The notes below the pieces were generated by a model, which saw nothing but the letters and a program-made list of their open reading frames with translations, was not told the origin of the DNA and made no database searches. Shown here one piece after another: positions 12,449 to 23,419 of a stretch of DNA of 64,000 nucleotides (position 1 is its first letter; every line of letters starts with the position of its first letter). Source of the DNA: Aspidapion aeneum (Eukaryota; Arthropoda; Insecta; Coleoptera; Brentidae); assembly GCA_963576565.1 (NCBI GenBank), contig OY755038.1, positions 10,989,756 through 11,053,755 on the forward strand, given 5' to 3'. A program made the translations under genes and the position numbers.

Positions 12449-13577
12449 AAATATATAGTTATGGTAGTCCCGCGCATATTGCTTCCGAGATATACTGACA
12501 AGGCGGAAAATTTCCGCTACTACTCTTTTTCATTGTTCCAAGATTTCATATTTAAACAATCCCTTCGTAAATAAACCTTATCACATGAAAATAATCATAA
12601 AGTAGTTGTACTCCCGCGCATATTACTTCCGAGATATGCTGACAGAGGACGGAAAACTTCTGCTGCTGTTATTTTTCATTGTTCCAGGACTTCGCACTTA
12701 GAAAATCCGTTCGAAAATAAACTTCCGAGATATGCTGACAAGGCGGAAAATTTCCGCTACTACTCTTTTTCATTGTTCCAAGATTTCATATTTAGACAAT
12801 CCCTTCGTAAATAAACCTTATCACATGAAAATAATCATAAAGTAGTTGTACTCCTGCGCATATTACTTCCGAGATATGCTGACAGAGGACGGAAATTACT
12901 TGTATGGTGTGTTATTAAAAAAATCAGTTTGAAAACAAAACCGTATCGAATTATAATTATATGGTGGTAGTCCCGCGCATATTACTTCTGAGATACGCTA
13001 ACTGAGGACGGAAAATTTCTGCTGCTGCTATTTTTGAATGTTCCAGGACTTCGTATTTAGAAAATCCGTTCGAAAATAAACCGTATCGCATGAGAACAAT
13101 CATAACGTAGTGGTAGTCCCGCGCATATTTCTTGCGCTGACAGATGGCGGAAAATTTCCGCTACTACTATTTTTCATTGTTCCAAGATTTGATATTAAGA
13201 AAATCAGTTTGAAAATAAACCGTATCGAATGATAATTATATGGTGTTAGTCCCGAGTATATTGCTTCCGAGTTACGCTAACAGAGGGCGGAAAATTTTCG
13301 TCACTTCTTTTTTTTTGTTGTTCCGAGATTTGATATTTAGAAAATCCGTTCGAAAATAAATCGTATCGCATGACCATCATATAGTAGTGTTACTCCCGCG
13401 CATATTGCTTCCGAGATACGCTGACAGAAGACGGAAAATTTCTGCTGCTGCTATTTTTCATTTTTCTAAGACTTTTCTAAGAAATGCGTTCAATTAGACG
13501 AGTTAGAGTCCATCTCACCGACTTTTTTTTTGTTACTTAGCTTAAAGCGTTTCTTAATATAACCGTAATATGACGTA

Positions 13578-13762
13578 CAGTTGAACCTCTATAACTCGAA
13601 CCTGAAGGGACCACCAAAACAGTTCGAGTTATGGAGTGTTGGAGTTATAGAAACTTGAGTTACATAAGTTAAAATACATGTAAAAAGTGCAGGGACCACT
13701 TAAAAGGTTCGAGTTATAGAGAGGTTCGAGTTATAGAGGTTCGAGTTAGAGAGGTTCGACTG
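13578..13762. mobile_element. pogo/Tigger-like MITE, 185 bp, TA target site
   Basis: The ends are CAGTTGAACCTCTATAACTC on the left and GAGAGGTTCGACTG on the right, with TA on both sides (13576-13577 and 13763-13764). The corresponding site in the older duplicate (about 9511-9520, 'gacgtaataagg') has TA once. A CAGT(T/C)GAACCTCTATAA terminus with TA duplication is typical of the pogo group of Tc1/mariner. Internal repeats of 'gttcgagttatagag' are present, and there is no transposase. Confidence 0.9.
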
Positions 13763-14908
13763 TAATAAGGAACACTTAAGGCTAAGTAACGAAAAAAAAA
13801 GTCGGTGCGATGGGCTATTAATTACTTAAGTGATCATAGTTACTCCCTGATTTTGGATTACGGACTTTCAAGTGATTACTAATAATCATAATAATAATAA
13901 TAAATTGTCTTTATTGAAAAAATGCCATGTACAGCTACTCAACATTACCTTTTCTGAATATTAAAATAATCGAAGGAATTCAAGTAACGAAAGAAATCAT
14001 TTAATTTTCGGATCGGTATTCGTTACTCTGTCATTTGTCGAGTAACAAGTAGTTACTTTTTCAACAAGCAATATTCCGACATAGGCTGACAGAGGGCGGA
14101 AAATTTCTGCTACTGCTATTTTTCATTGTTCAAAGACTTGATATTTAGAAAATCCATTCGAAAATAAACCGTATTGCATGATCATCATATAGTAGTGTTA
14201 CTCCAGCGCATATTGCTTCCTAGATACGCTGACAGCAGACGGAATTTCTGCTGCTGCTATTTTTCATTGTTCCAAGACTTCGTACTTAGAAAATCCATTC
14301 GAAAATAAACCGTATTGCATGATCATCATATAGTAGTGTTAGTCCAGCGCATATTGCTTCCTAGATACGCTGACAGAGGACTGAAAACTTCCGCTACTGC
14401 TATTTTTCATTGTTCCAAGACTTGATATTTAGAAAATCCGTCCCTCGCATATTGGTTCCGAGATACGCTGACAGAGGACGGAAAATTTCTGCTGCTGCTA
14501 TTTTTCATTGTTCCAAGACTTCGTATTTAGAAAATCCGTTCGAAAATAAACCGTATCGCATGATAATCATATCGTAGTGGTAGTAGTAGATATAACGCCA
14601 AACTCATTCCGAATGCGCCGGCCGGCGGATCGCGTCTCGACCGAGCAAAACCGCAAACACATTTTCCCGTCGAGTTAACAAACAAAACAGTTTTTGACCG
14701 ATTTTTAACGTTACAGCTATTACGTAAACATAGGTATTTGAAAAACATCCTTGCGATAATAAGAGTAAATCTTATCTTAAAAACAAATTTTACCGAAATT
14801 ATTTTTCAACAAAATTCAAAGTGCAAAAATGAATGTGTTTTTATAGTGAATTTTTTGTGATTGTTTCTTTTAAAAATTACTCTTAAAATTGGGGATCTAA
14901 TATTTATT

Positions 14909-15048
14909 TTAGCTCACACATATACTATACTATAGTAGTGTGAGCTATGGTGATCCTAATTTTTTCGAGAAAAAAAAAGTTGCTCCGATTTCAAAAAATT
15001 TTATATATCTTTGCGTTTCAGATGATTTTGAAACTTTTTTGTTGCGCC

Positions 15049-15086
<38 letters not shown>

Positions 15087-15087
15087 A

Positions 15088-15126
<39 letters not shown>

Positions 15127-15700
15127 GTGTCTGTATGTCTGTCTGTAACGACCAACGCGCATAAGTCAAAAACCGCTTGGCCGATTTTAATGAAATTTGG
15201 TACCTAGGCTGGGTCTTGGCTCGAGATGGTCCCATTTAAAAATGAACAAAATCCACCGAACACAAACCAAATAAAAGGGTGGGGGTAGATTTCAAAAATT
15301 AGAGTTTATGTGAAAATATGGCGTGTGTGATATTAAACGAAAGGTAATTGAGTCTGCAGTTAAACAAAATACATTTTAATTTATTTAAAAAAAAGGGTGG
15401 GGGTATATTTAAAAAATTAGAGTTTAAGTGAAAATATGGCGTGTGTGATATCAAACGAAAGGTAACTGAGTCCGGAGTTTAACAAAATACATTTTAGTTT
15501 TTTGTTTTTTTTAAGGGTGGGGGTAGATTTCAAAAATTTGAGTTTAAGTCAAAACATGGCTTGTGTGGTATCAAACAAAAGGTAATTTAGTCTGGAGTTA
15601 AATAAAATATATTTCAGTTTTTAGTTATATTAGCTCACACGTACACTATAACTATAGTACCTAGTGTGAGCTTAGGGGCCCATATATTGGCAGAGTATTT
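14909..15700 (+). mobile_element. Family A element
   Basis: This is a full-length copy: left hairpin, TCTG tract (about 15050-15146), core, three tandem units, and right hairpin ending 'ttggcagagtattt'. It is the first of five head-to-tail copies between 14.9 and 19.2 kb, separated by 150-300 bp of unrelated sequence. Confidence 0.88.
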
Positions 15701-15853
15701 TATATTTTGGTCCTTTTAAACATTGATTTTTTTTTAAATTTTTTACTACATAAAAAACATAAAAACATTTTTATTTTCTAAATAGTGTGTTATTAAAAAT
15801 AAATAAAGAATTAAACAAGGTTTTCCTCAAACTTTTTTCCTTTGAATATTCTT

Positions 15854-15993
15854 TTAGCTCACACATATACTATACTATAGTAGTGTGAGCTATGGTGATC
15901 CTAATTTTTTCGAGAAAAAAAAAGTTGCTCCGATTTCAAAATTTTTTATATATCTTTGCGTTTTAGATGATTTTGAAACTTTTTTGTTGCGCC

Positions 15994-16027
<34 letters not shown>

Positions 16028-16575
16028 AACGACCAACGCGCATAACTCAAAAACCGCTTGGCCGATTTTAATGAAATTTTGTACCTAGGCTGGGTCTTGG
16101 GTCGAGATGGTCCCATTTAAAAATGAAAAAAATCCACCAAACACAAACCAAATAAAAGGGTGGGGGTAGATTTCAATAGAGTTTATGTGAAAATATGGCG
16201 TGTGTGATATCAAACGAAAGGTAATTGAGTCTGCAGTTAAACAAAATACATTTCAATTTATTTTAAAAAAAGGGTGGGGGTATATTTTAAAAATTAGAGT
16301 TTAAGTTAAAATATGACGTGTGTGATATCAAACGAAAGGTAATTGAGTCCGGAGTTTAACAAAAACATTTTAGTTTTTGTTTTTTTTAAGGGTGGAGGTA
16401 GATTTCAAAAATTTGAATTTAAGTCAAAACATGGCTTGTGTGGTATCAAACAAAAGGTAATTCAGTCTGGAGTTGAATAAAATATATTTCAGTTTTTAGT
16501 TATATTAGCTCACACGTACACTATAACTATAGTACCTAGTGTGAGCTTAGGGGTCCATATATTGGCAGAGTATTT
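15854..16575 (+). mobile_element. Family A element
   Basis: Full-length copy with a short TCTG tract (about 15994-16027). The right terminus is 'ttggcagagtattt'. Confidence 0.88.
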
Positions 16576-16870
16576 CTTTAAGTTCTATCTACAAGTAAAG
16601 CCAGAACGTTCTGCTTCTCCCTTGGCACCTTTAAAATTTATCTGTTTAGTTTTTCGCTCCATTATACAGGGTGTTTTTGAATAAGCTGGTTGTAATGAAG
16701 GAAGTAATTCATAGGTACCTTTTCAGAAAAAAACTTTGTATAATCATAATTGTCCTAAACGTCTCAACTTTTGACATACAGGGTGATAAAGATTACTGCT
16801 CCAGATATTTTTGTAAAATTTGGTACATTTTCTATTCAACAAGAGGCATATTTTATGTATTACATGGTTT
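16576..16870. other. Spacer between family A copies
   Basis: It contains two 'tacagggtg' motifs (about 16665 and 16779), often found at ends of insect foldback elements. No gene is seen. Confidence 0.4.
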
Positions 16871-17609
16871 TTAGCTCACACATATACTATACTATAGTAG
16901 TGTGAGCTATAGTGATCCTAATTTTTTCGAGAAAAAAAAAGTTGCTCCGATTTCAAAATTTTTTATATATCTTTGCGTTTCAGATGATTTTGAAACTTTT
17001 TTGTTGCGCCGTCTGTCTGTCTGTCTGTCTGTATGTCTGTCTGTCTGTCTGTCTGTAACGACCAACGCGCATAACTCAAAAACCGCTTGGCCGATTTTAA
17101 TGAAATTTGGTACCTAGGCTGGGTTTTGGGCCAAGATGGTCCCATTTAAAAATGAACAAAATCCACCGAATACAAACCAAATAAAAGGGTGGGGGTAGAT
17201 TTCAAAAATTAGAGTTTATGGGGAAATATGGCGTGTGTGATATCAAACGAAAGGTAATTGAGTCTGGAGTTAAACAAAATACATTTTGATTTATTTAAAA
17301 AAAAGGGTGGGGGTATATTTCAAAAATTGGAGTTTAAGTGAAAATATGGCGTGTGTGATATCAAACGAAAGGTAATTGAGTCTGGAGTTAAAAAAAATAC
17401 ATTTTAGTTTTTAAAAAAAGGGTGGGGGTAGATTTGAAAAATTAGAGTTTAAGTCAAAACATGGCTTGTGTGGTATCAAACGAAAGGTAATTGAGTCTGG
17501 AGTTCAATAAAATATACTTCAGTTTTTAGTTATATTAGCTTTCAAGTAGATACACTAAAACTATAGTACCCAGTGTGAGCTTATGTGCCCATAGATTGGC
17601 AGAGTATTT
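16871..17609 (+). mobile_element. Family A element
   Basis: Full-length copy; TCTG tract about 17013-17056. Its 3' hairpin is slightly diverged ('agctttcaagtagatac'). Confidence 0.88.
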
Positions 17610-17738
17610 TTTTCGACCAGTAGCGTTCGTGCGGGCAATTCCTAATTATTTTTTAAGAAAATAATGTTTGTAAACCACTGTTTTTTTAAAATAGTTTTTC
17701 AAATTTATAGTGCTTGCTGATCACATATTGCCAATAGA

Positions 17739-18640
17739 TTTTTACCTTCCTATCCCGCGTAGTAATGGCTAGAGAAGGTAGGTATTATTTTCGACCAAAA
17801 TTTTTTTTTTCGGATAACGCCGAAAATGTGTTATTTGGTGTGTATTTTGACCTATCTTAGAAATATCTTCTGTCTGTGTGTGTTTATGTGTGTGTATATT
17901 AGCTCACACATATACTATATTATAGTAGTGTGAGCTATGGTGATCCTAATTTTTTCGAGAAAAAAAAAGTTGCTCCGATTTCAAAAAATTTTATATATCT
18001 TTGCGTTTCAGATGATTTTGAAACTTTTTTGTTGCGCCGTCTGTCTGTCTGTCTGTCTATCTGTCTGTCTGTATGTCTGTCTGTATGTCTGTCTGTAACG
18101 ACCAACGCGCATAACTCAAAAACCGCTTGGCCGATTTTAATGAAATTTGGTACCTAGGCTGGGTCTTGGGTCGAGATGGTCCCATTTAAAAATGAACAAA
18201 ATCCACCGAGCACAAACCAAATAAAAGGGGGGGGTAGATTAAAAAAATTAGAGTTTATGTGAAAATATGGCGTGTGTGATATCAAACGAAAGGTAATTGA
18301 GTCTGCAGTTAAGCAAAATACATTTTAACTTATTTAAAAAAAAAGGGTGGGGGTAGATTTCAAAAATTTGAGTTAAAGTCAAAACATGGCTTGTGTGGTA
18401 TCAAACAAAAGGTAATTTAGTCTGGAGTTGAATAAAATATATTTCAGTTTTTAGTTATATTAGCTCACACGTACACTATAACTATAGTACCTAGTGTGAG
18501 CTTAGGGGCCCATATATTGGCAGAGTATTTTTTCTATCCGTAACACGATAGTTTCTAAATCGCTGAACCGATTTTCATAAAATTTTTAGGTAAAATAGTG
18601 TTCGACTCTCCAACGAGCTGATTAGATTTTAGTTAAAATC
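17739..18640 (+). repeat. Family B element split by a family A insertion
   Basis: The left part (17739-17898) begins TACCTTCCTATCCC and runs to the TG-rich microsatellite. The right part (from about 18531) resumes at 'tccgtaacacgatag'. In the intact copy at 43424-44112 these two points are contiguous, so the family A copy 17899-18530 landed in the family B microsatellite. Confidence 0.75.
17899..18530 (+). mobile_element. Family A element nested in family B
   Basis: Complete hairpins at both ends, a short TCTG tract (about 18049-18096) and two tandem units. Its insertion in the TG microsatellite of family B orders the two in time. Confidence 0.88.
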
Positions 18641-18675
18641 CATTGGTGCTAATGACAGTTTTTTGACAATTAATT

Positions 18676-19195
18676 TTAGCTCACACTACTACTATATATT
18701 ATAGTAGTGTAAGTTATAGTGATCCTAATTTTTTCGAGAAAAAAAAAGTTGCTCCGATTTCAAAAATTTTTATATATCTTTGCGTTTCAGATGATTTTGA
18801 AACTTTTATGTCGCGCCGTCTGTCTGTCTGTATGTCTGTAAAGACCAACGCGCATAACTCAAAAACCGCTTGCCCGATTTCAATGAAATTTGGTACCTAG
18901 GCTGGGGAACACAAGCCAAATAAAAGGGTAGGGGTAGACTTAAAAAATTAGAGTTTATGTGGAAATATGGCGTGTATGATATCAAACGAAAGGTAATTGA
19001 GTCTGGAGTTAAACAAAATACATTTAAGTATTTTTTTTGAAGGGTGGGGGTAAATTTTAAAAATTAGAGTTTACGTGAAAATATGGCGTGTGTGATATCA
19101 AATGAAAGGTAATTGAGTCCGGAGTTTTTTAAGGGTGGGGGTATATTTCAAAAATTTGAGTTTAAGTCAAAACATGGCTTGTGTGGTATCAAAAG
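18676..19195 (+). mobile_element. Family A element, 3' truncated
   Basis: The 5' hairpin is diverged and the TCTG tract is very short (about 18818-18839). Three tandem units are recognisable, but the copy stops at 'ttgtgtggtatcaaa' without the right hairpin. Confidence 0.8.
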
Positions 19196-20640
19196 AAATG
19201 AAATGAAAATGAACCGAACCGAACAGAAAGTACGTACGTATCTGGACAGATTTTTTTAAACACCCTGTCTGAAAAGTTAAGACGATTTTCATTAAAGTAT
19301 TTCCCTTGATTTAATTCTTAATCTAATTTCTTAAGATTGATCTACATTTTCGTTTATACGAGCGTTTTTATTTGTTATGTTATCGATACTCAGAAGTTCA
19401 AGATCGTTTTGATTCTTTATGCTATAATCCTGGCGTGTCAGTGTTTCTAATAAAATTTATCAGAATAGAAATTTAAATTTTTTTAATGTTATGTAGGAAT
19501 TACATTAAATATTGAAACAATTAATTAAACTTTTATGTTTTAATTTTTTTGTTAAATTTTTAAGTGCGTACTAAAAACTTTCTACGTTGAAGTTCAAAAG
19601 GCAAAAAATAATGCATAAAATATAATAAGTAGGTACTGGTTTTCTAGATAAGAGCAACAACTTTTAACTGTTATTTTATTTTGTGATAACAAAAATAATT
19701 GTAATTATGGAGCAACATTTTACAGTAAATAAGACATAGTTCATTTTGCATTCAAAAGATTAAAATTATTGCAGTCAATTTTTTATTTTTTTTATGTGCA
19801 TGTCATATTATTCTTTTAAAGTGAATTATTGTGTTAGTTCTCGTGTCACTCTTTATAATAACAGATTTTTAAATAAATTTAAATAATCATCACTTTTAAT
19901 TATACATATTTATTTCCTTACTATCCGTCCAATAATAACAGGTATTAAAAATTAATTTATTTAATTGATATCGTCAATTTATTTTCACCTAAAATTAGTA
20001 ATTTTGGATCAATTTATTTTTACCTAAAATTGATTATTTTGGATCAAAAAAGACCAAATTACCAAATTTTGTAATGGTGTGTGTCTGTCTCGATAACTCA
20101 AGACAAGTTTAACCAAATTGGACACAAAAATTCTTTGTTATACCCGTGAAGAGACCCCTTTTTGTGAGAGTGAGAGATTTGTAAGGAGGTAGAGGAGCGA
20201 GAGGTTTTTAATGGTTGCGGGGGCTGTAAGGGCGAGAAAAGGGGAGTTAAATTATATAAAAAAGAATAATATTGAAAACCATTATCACGCATGAGCACAA
20301 CGCGGTTTTTAATTGTATATTGAAAATGGATGGCTATACAGGGTGCCTATAAAGTATTTCGCCAAACCAGTACGTTATTTTTTAAGTGATTTTAGGAAAA
20401 ACTGAACCCATTTCAATATGTTTTAGAAAAAGTTTTTTCGGATATCCAAGGATACCAAAATTAAAAAACTCATTGACGCACAATTATTTTGTCAAAAATA
20501 TTGGTTAGGGTGTTTTTCGGGACGTCAAGGAACTTAATAATTTTCATATATTTACGGCCAAATTAGTCTCCTAGTACTGCAACAAAATCGACAAACAAAT
20601 ACTAAAGTTCATATCATTATTTTGGAGACAACTTTTTTTC
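19196..20640. other. AT-rich non-coding sequence in the gene's 5' region
   Basis: No gene is recognised. A 'acagggtgcctataaag' repeat-end motif occurs at about 20338. A purine-rich stretch on the + strand at about 20160-20250 gives a spurious minus-strand ORF. Confidence 0.5.
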
Positions 20641-20759
20641 GTTAGCCTATGCTATTTGTTATGGTAAACAAACAGCTGATATAAGATATAATCGTTTTTT
20701 TCTTCAAAGTTTAACACCCCCTGTATCTTCAGAACTATGCATTTTAGAACATACCCACA

Positions 20760-22330
20760 ATATGTACAGGGTGGACAAAATTCGATGTTGTTTGAGAGTT
20801 TCAAGCATTTCTAGCCGAGATAGATCAAAACAAGTTGAGTTGCTCGATTTTCGACTTCAAATATCAAAGTCGCCTAAAATAAAATAGTTTTTTAGCTACG
20901 GGGGATTTTGAAAGGTCTGCATTTATATGGAGGTGGACTATAACTTTTAGTTTTTGAGATATTACATAAAATCGTTGTTTCTTTATGGAATGACTCATTT
21001 ATTTCTTTATATTTGTTGAATTTGTAATTTTCATTTTGTATTGTAATTTATTCACTGATTTTAAAATAATCAAATTAATTTTTTTTTTAATAAAAAACTA
21101 GAAAAACTATAAAAAATACTCTGCCAATCTATGAGCACCTAAGCTCACACTAGGTACTATAGTTATAGTGTGAGCTAATATAATCAAAAACTGAAATATA
21201 TTTTATTCAACTCCAGACTCAATTACCTTTCGTTTGATACCACACAAGCCATGTTTTGACTTAAACTCAAATTTTTTCCATCTACCCCCCACCCTTTAAA
21301 AAAAAAAACTAAAATGTATTTTGTTTAACTCCAGACTCAATTACCTTTCGTTTGATATCACACACGCCATATTTTCACTTAAACTCTAATTTTTGACATC
21401 TACCCCCACCCTTTTTTAAAAAATAAACTAAAATTCATTTTTTTTAACTCCAGACTTAATTACCTTTCGTTTGATATCACACACGCCATATTTTCACATA
21501 AACTCTAATTTTTGGAATCTACCCCCACCCTTTTATTTGGCTTGCGTTCGGTGGATTTTGTTCATTTTTAAATGGGACCATCACGGCCCAAGACCCAACT
21601 TAGGTACCAAATTTCATTAAAATCGGACAAGCGGACAGACAGACAGACAGCAAAACACAAAAGTTTCAAAATCATCTGAAACGCAAAAATATAAAAATTT
21701 TTGAAATCGGAGCAACTTTTTTTTTCTCGAAAAAATTACGATCACCATAGCTCACACTACTTTTAGTAGTAGTGTGAGCTAAAAACAAAAAAATAATAAA
21801 AAAGTTAATACTGATTGTGCGCATGCGACGTCGTTTTAATTTATTCACTGATTTTAAAATAATCAAATTAATTTTCTTTTTATGAAAAACTAGAGAGATT
21901 ATAAAAAAACAAAAAAATAATAAAAAAGTTACTACTGATTGTGCGACATCGTTTCAAAGGAAAATTTAGGCTGATTTGAAATATCGAATAAAAAGATGGT
22001 CATTTGAAAAAGAAAATACTAACTTTATGTAATATCTCAAAAACTATAAGTGACAGATGAAATTCACTTTGACAGATGGAGCCTTTATTGAAAAATCTAC
22101 AAAAAAGCAATTTACACCAACATCTTTTATAAATAAAAAAGTTATAGACCCTCCTCCATAAATATAGAATTTTCAAAATTCCCTCGTAGCTAAAAAACTA
22201 CGAGGCCTATCAAGAAGCCGTTTCGATATTTGGAGATCTCTCGAAAATTAAGCCCAGGACATTTTGTATGTCTCTTGGCTAGAAATACCCAATACCTCCA
22301 AAAAACTTAGAATTTGGCCCACAACATTTT
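20760..22330. repeat. Diverged foldback element enclosing a family A copy
   Basis: Segments at about 20815-20970 ('ttttttagctacgg', 'tatggaggtggactataac', 'tttttgagatattacataaa') reappear in inverse order and orientation at about 22020-22290. Next to the centre, a ~125 bp segment ('cactgattttaaaataatcaaa' region, 21053-21115, and 21783-21960) is tandemly duplicated; the family A copy sits inside one duplicate. Confidence 0.6.
21115..21782 (-). mobile_element. Family A element, minus strand, with visible empty site
   Basis: The copy runs from 'tactctgccaatctatgagc' to 'gtgtgagctaa', with a very short CAGA tract. The neighbouring tandem duplicate at about 21893-21930 retains the uninterrupted site ('attataaaaaaacaaaaaaa'). 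This shows insertion in an A/T homopolymer with little or no target duplication. Confidence 0.85.
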
Positions 22331-22372
22331 GTAAAGAAAATGTTTTTACTACTACTATGTCGGTTTAGAACG

Positions 22373-22740
22373 TTTTTCTACGTTGTCCGACGCCTATTCT
22401 CCACCTCCTTCGATCCTGACAATCATTTTCTGTCAGGTTTTTTTGACTCATTGATCTTTGGATTGACTGTTACCATTCCAGTTTAGGACGCCTTCTTTTT
22501 CTGCGCCCTATTGGTTGCCATTCTAGGACCTGCTTTGGTAATCTTTCGTCGTTCATCCGTTGTACATGGCCGTACCATATCAGTTGCCTTTTAGTGATGT
22601 CATCCGTTATGCTTCTCTCGATTCTCATTCTTTCTTTTATGATCTCATTTTTAATATGATCTGTTGTAGATATTCTCATTGATTATTGCATCAATTTCGA
22701 CTCTTTCTAGTTTTGCTTTGTATTTTTTTGTTACGCGACA
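22373..22740 (-). pseudogene. Non-LTR retrotransposon 3' fragment (C-terminal tail of RT ORF)
   Basis: The minus-strand peptide contains KRQLIWYGHVQRMNDERLPK and QVLEWQPIGRRKRRRPK, followed by WRIGVGQRRKTF and a stop at 22374. This is the conserved tail downstream of the reverse-transcriptase domain in a common insect LINE family. It belongs to the same family as 23420-24969, in opposite orientation, and has no RT catalytic core. Confidence 0.85.
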
Positions 22741-23140
22741 ATTCCAAATGTGTTTAAATTCCAAGTTTTTAAACCTTTTTTTCAAAAAACAATGTTTTGA
22801 AATTTTATCCTTAATTTTTTAAAGAAACAATCCGATCTGATTAAAATGTGAACTGAACACCCTATATAAATTAATCTATACCTACTTGAAAAATTCAAGC
22901 ACGTCTTCTTCCTAGCGGTATGTTTACTGCGATTTTAAATGTAGGTACTAATCTTATTGACAGCGATAAAACGAAAAAAAGAATACACATTAAATTTTTT
23001 AAGACCAACATTTTTCGCAATAATTTCTTTTAAAATATAAACAGTCGGTATCAGTTCTTTTTTGAGTTTTTTAAAAATAAACGTGTTTACTTAAACCAAA
23101 GTTTTGCACATGTAGGTAGGTTAAACAATAAAATTTTAAA

Positions 23141-23275
23141 ATGAGTGACCTGATAGTTGAGGTTGAACAAGGAGAAGTACGGGGTACTGTTGGAAATGAT
23201 TATTATGGCGGTACCATTTACAAGTTCTTTGGGATTCCTTATGCCAAAGCACCAGTTGGAGATTTGAGGTTTAAG
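23141..23275 (+). CDS. Carboxylesterase, exon 1 (start codon to first donor)
   Basis: This is the first coding exon of a carboxylesterase (alpha/beta hydrolase, type-B esterase), an enzyme that hydrolyses carboxyl esters. It has 45 codons from ATG at 23141, in an AAAATG context, and ends exactly before a GTAAAT donor at 23276 (phase 0). The peptide begins MSDLIVEVEQGEVRGT and contains FFGIPYAKAPVGDLRF. That block matches the conserved N-terminal 'G.VRG......F.GIPYA.PP.G.LRF' region of insect esterases. There is no hydrophobic signal peptide, which fits cytosolic alpha-esterase-like members better than secreted juvenile-hormone-esterase-like ones; that is inference. The exon sits between two opposed LINE fragments (22373-22740 and 23420-24969). 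Its frame joins exon 2 without a stop. No convincing promoter was resolved upstream. Confidence 0.9.
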
Positions 23276-23419
23276 GTAAATTTATACATATTTAAGTTTT
23301 TGCTTAAACTCTAAGGGGTGATTCTTTGAGTAATTTTAAGGAGAAAAGTTTAAATGCATAGCTTTTAGTATAATTTATTTTCTAGCCGGAGTAGCAGAGA
23401 AAATATTGTTTCCACGAAA

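Larger units (their letters stand above)
7328..14582 (+). repeat. Satellite array, ~143 bp monomer, ~7.2 kb
   Basis: Roughly 40 diverged monomers share the order: TCCCGCGCATATTGCTTCCG, 'gagatacgctgacagagg', a short inverted GGAAAATTTCC, 'catttttcattgttccaag', 'gaaaatccgttcgaaaataa', 'accgtatcgcatgata'. Several monomers are truncated or fused. The array is interrupted by non-satellite segments at about 9425-9830 and 13490-14085, by TIR elements at 12193-12448 and 13578-13762, and by a GC-rich segment at 10322-10497. Short ORFs here are by-products of the monomer. Confidence 0.95.
12150..14748 (+). repeat. Segmental duplication copy 2, with two extra insertions
   Basis: This is the partner of 8416-10497. 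After removing the insertions at 12193-12448 and 13578-13762 its length (~2.15 kb) agrees with copy 1. Its right end coincides with the right end of the satellite array. Confidence 0.85.

Noticed and set aside
7328..14582. CRISPR-like array of repeats and spacers
   Set aside because: The whole 143 bp monomer is conserved with no unique spacers, and the context is eukaryotic; it is satellite DNA.
23036..23057. TATAAAC and TCAGTTC as TATA box and initiator for the esterase
   Set aside because: They are only about 15 bp apart, too close for a normal TATA-initiator pair; AT-rich sequence gives such matches by chance.
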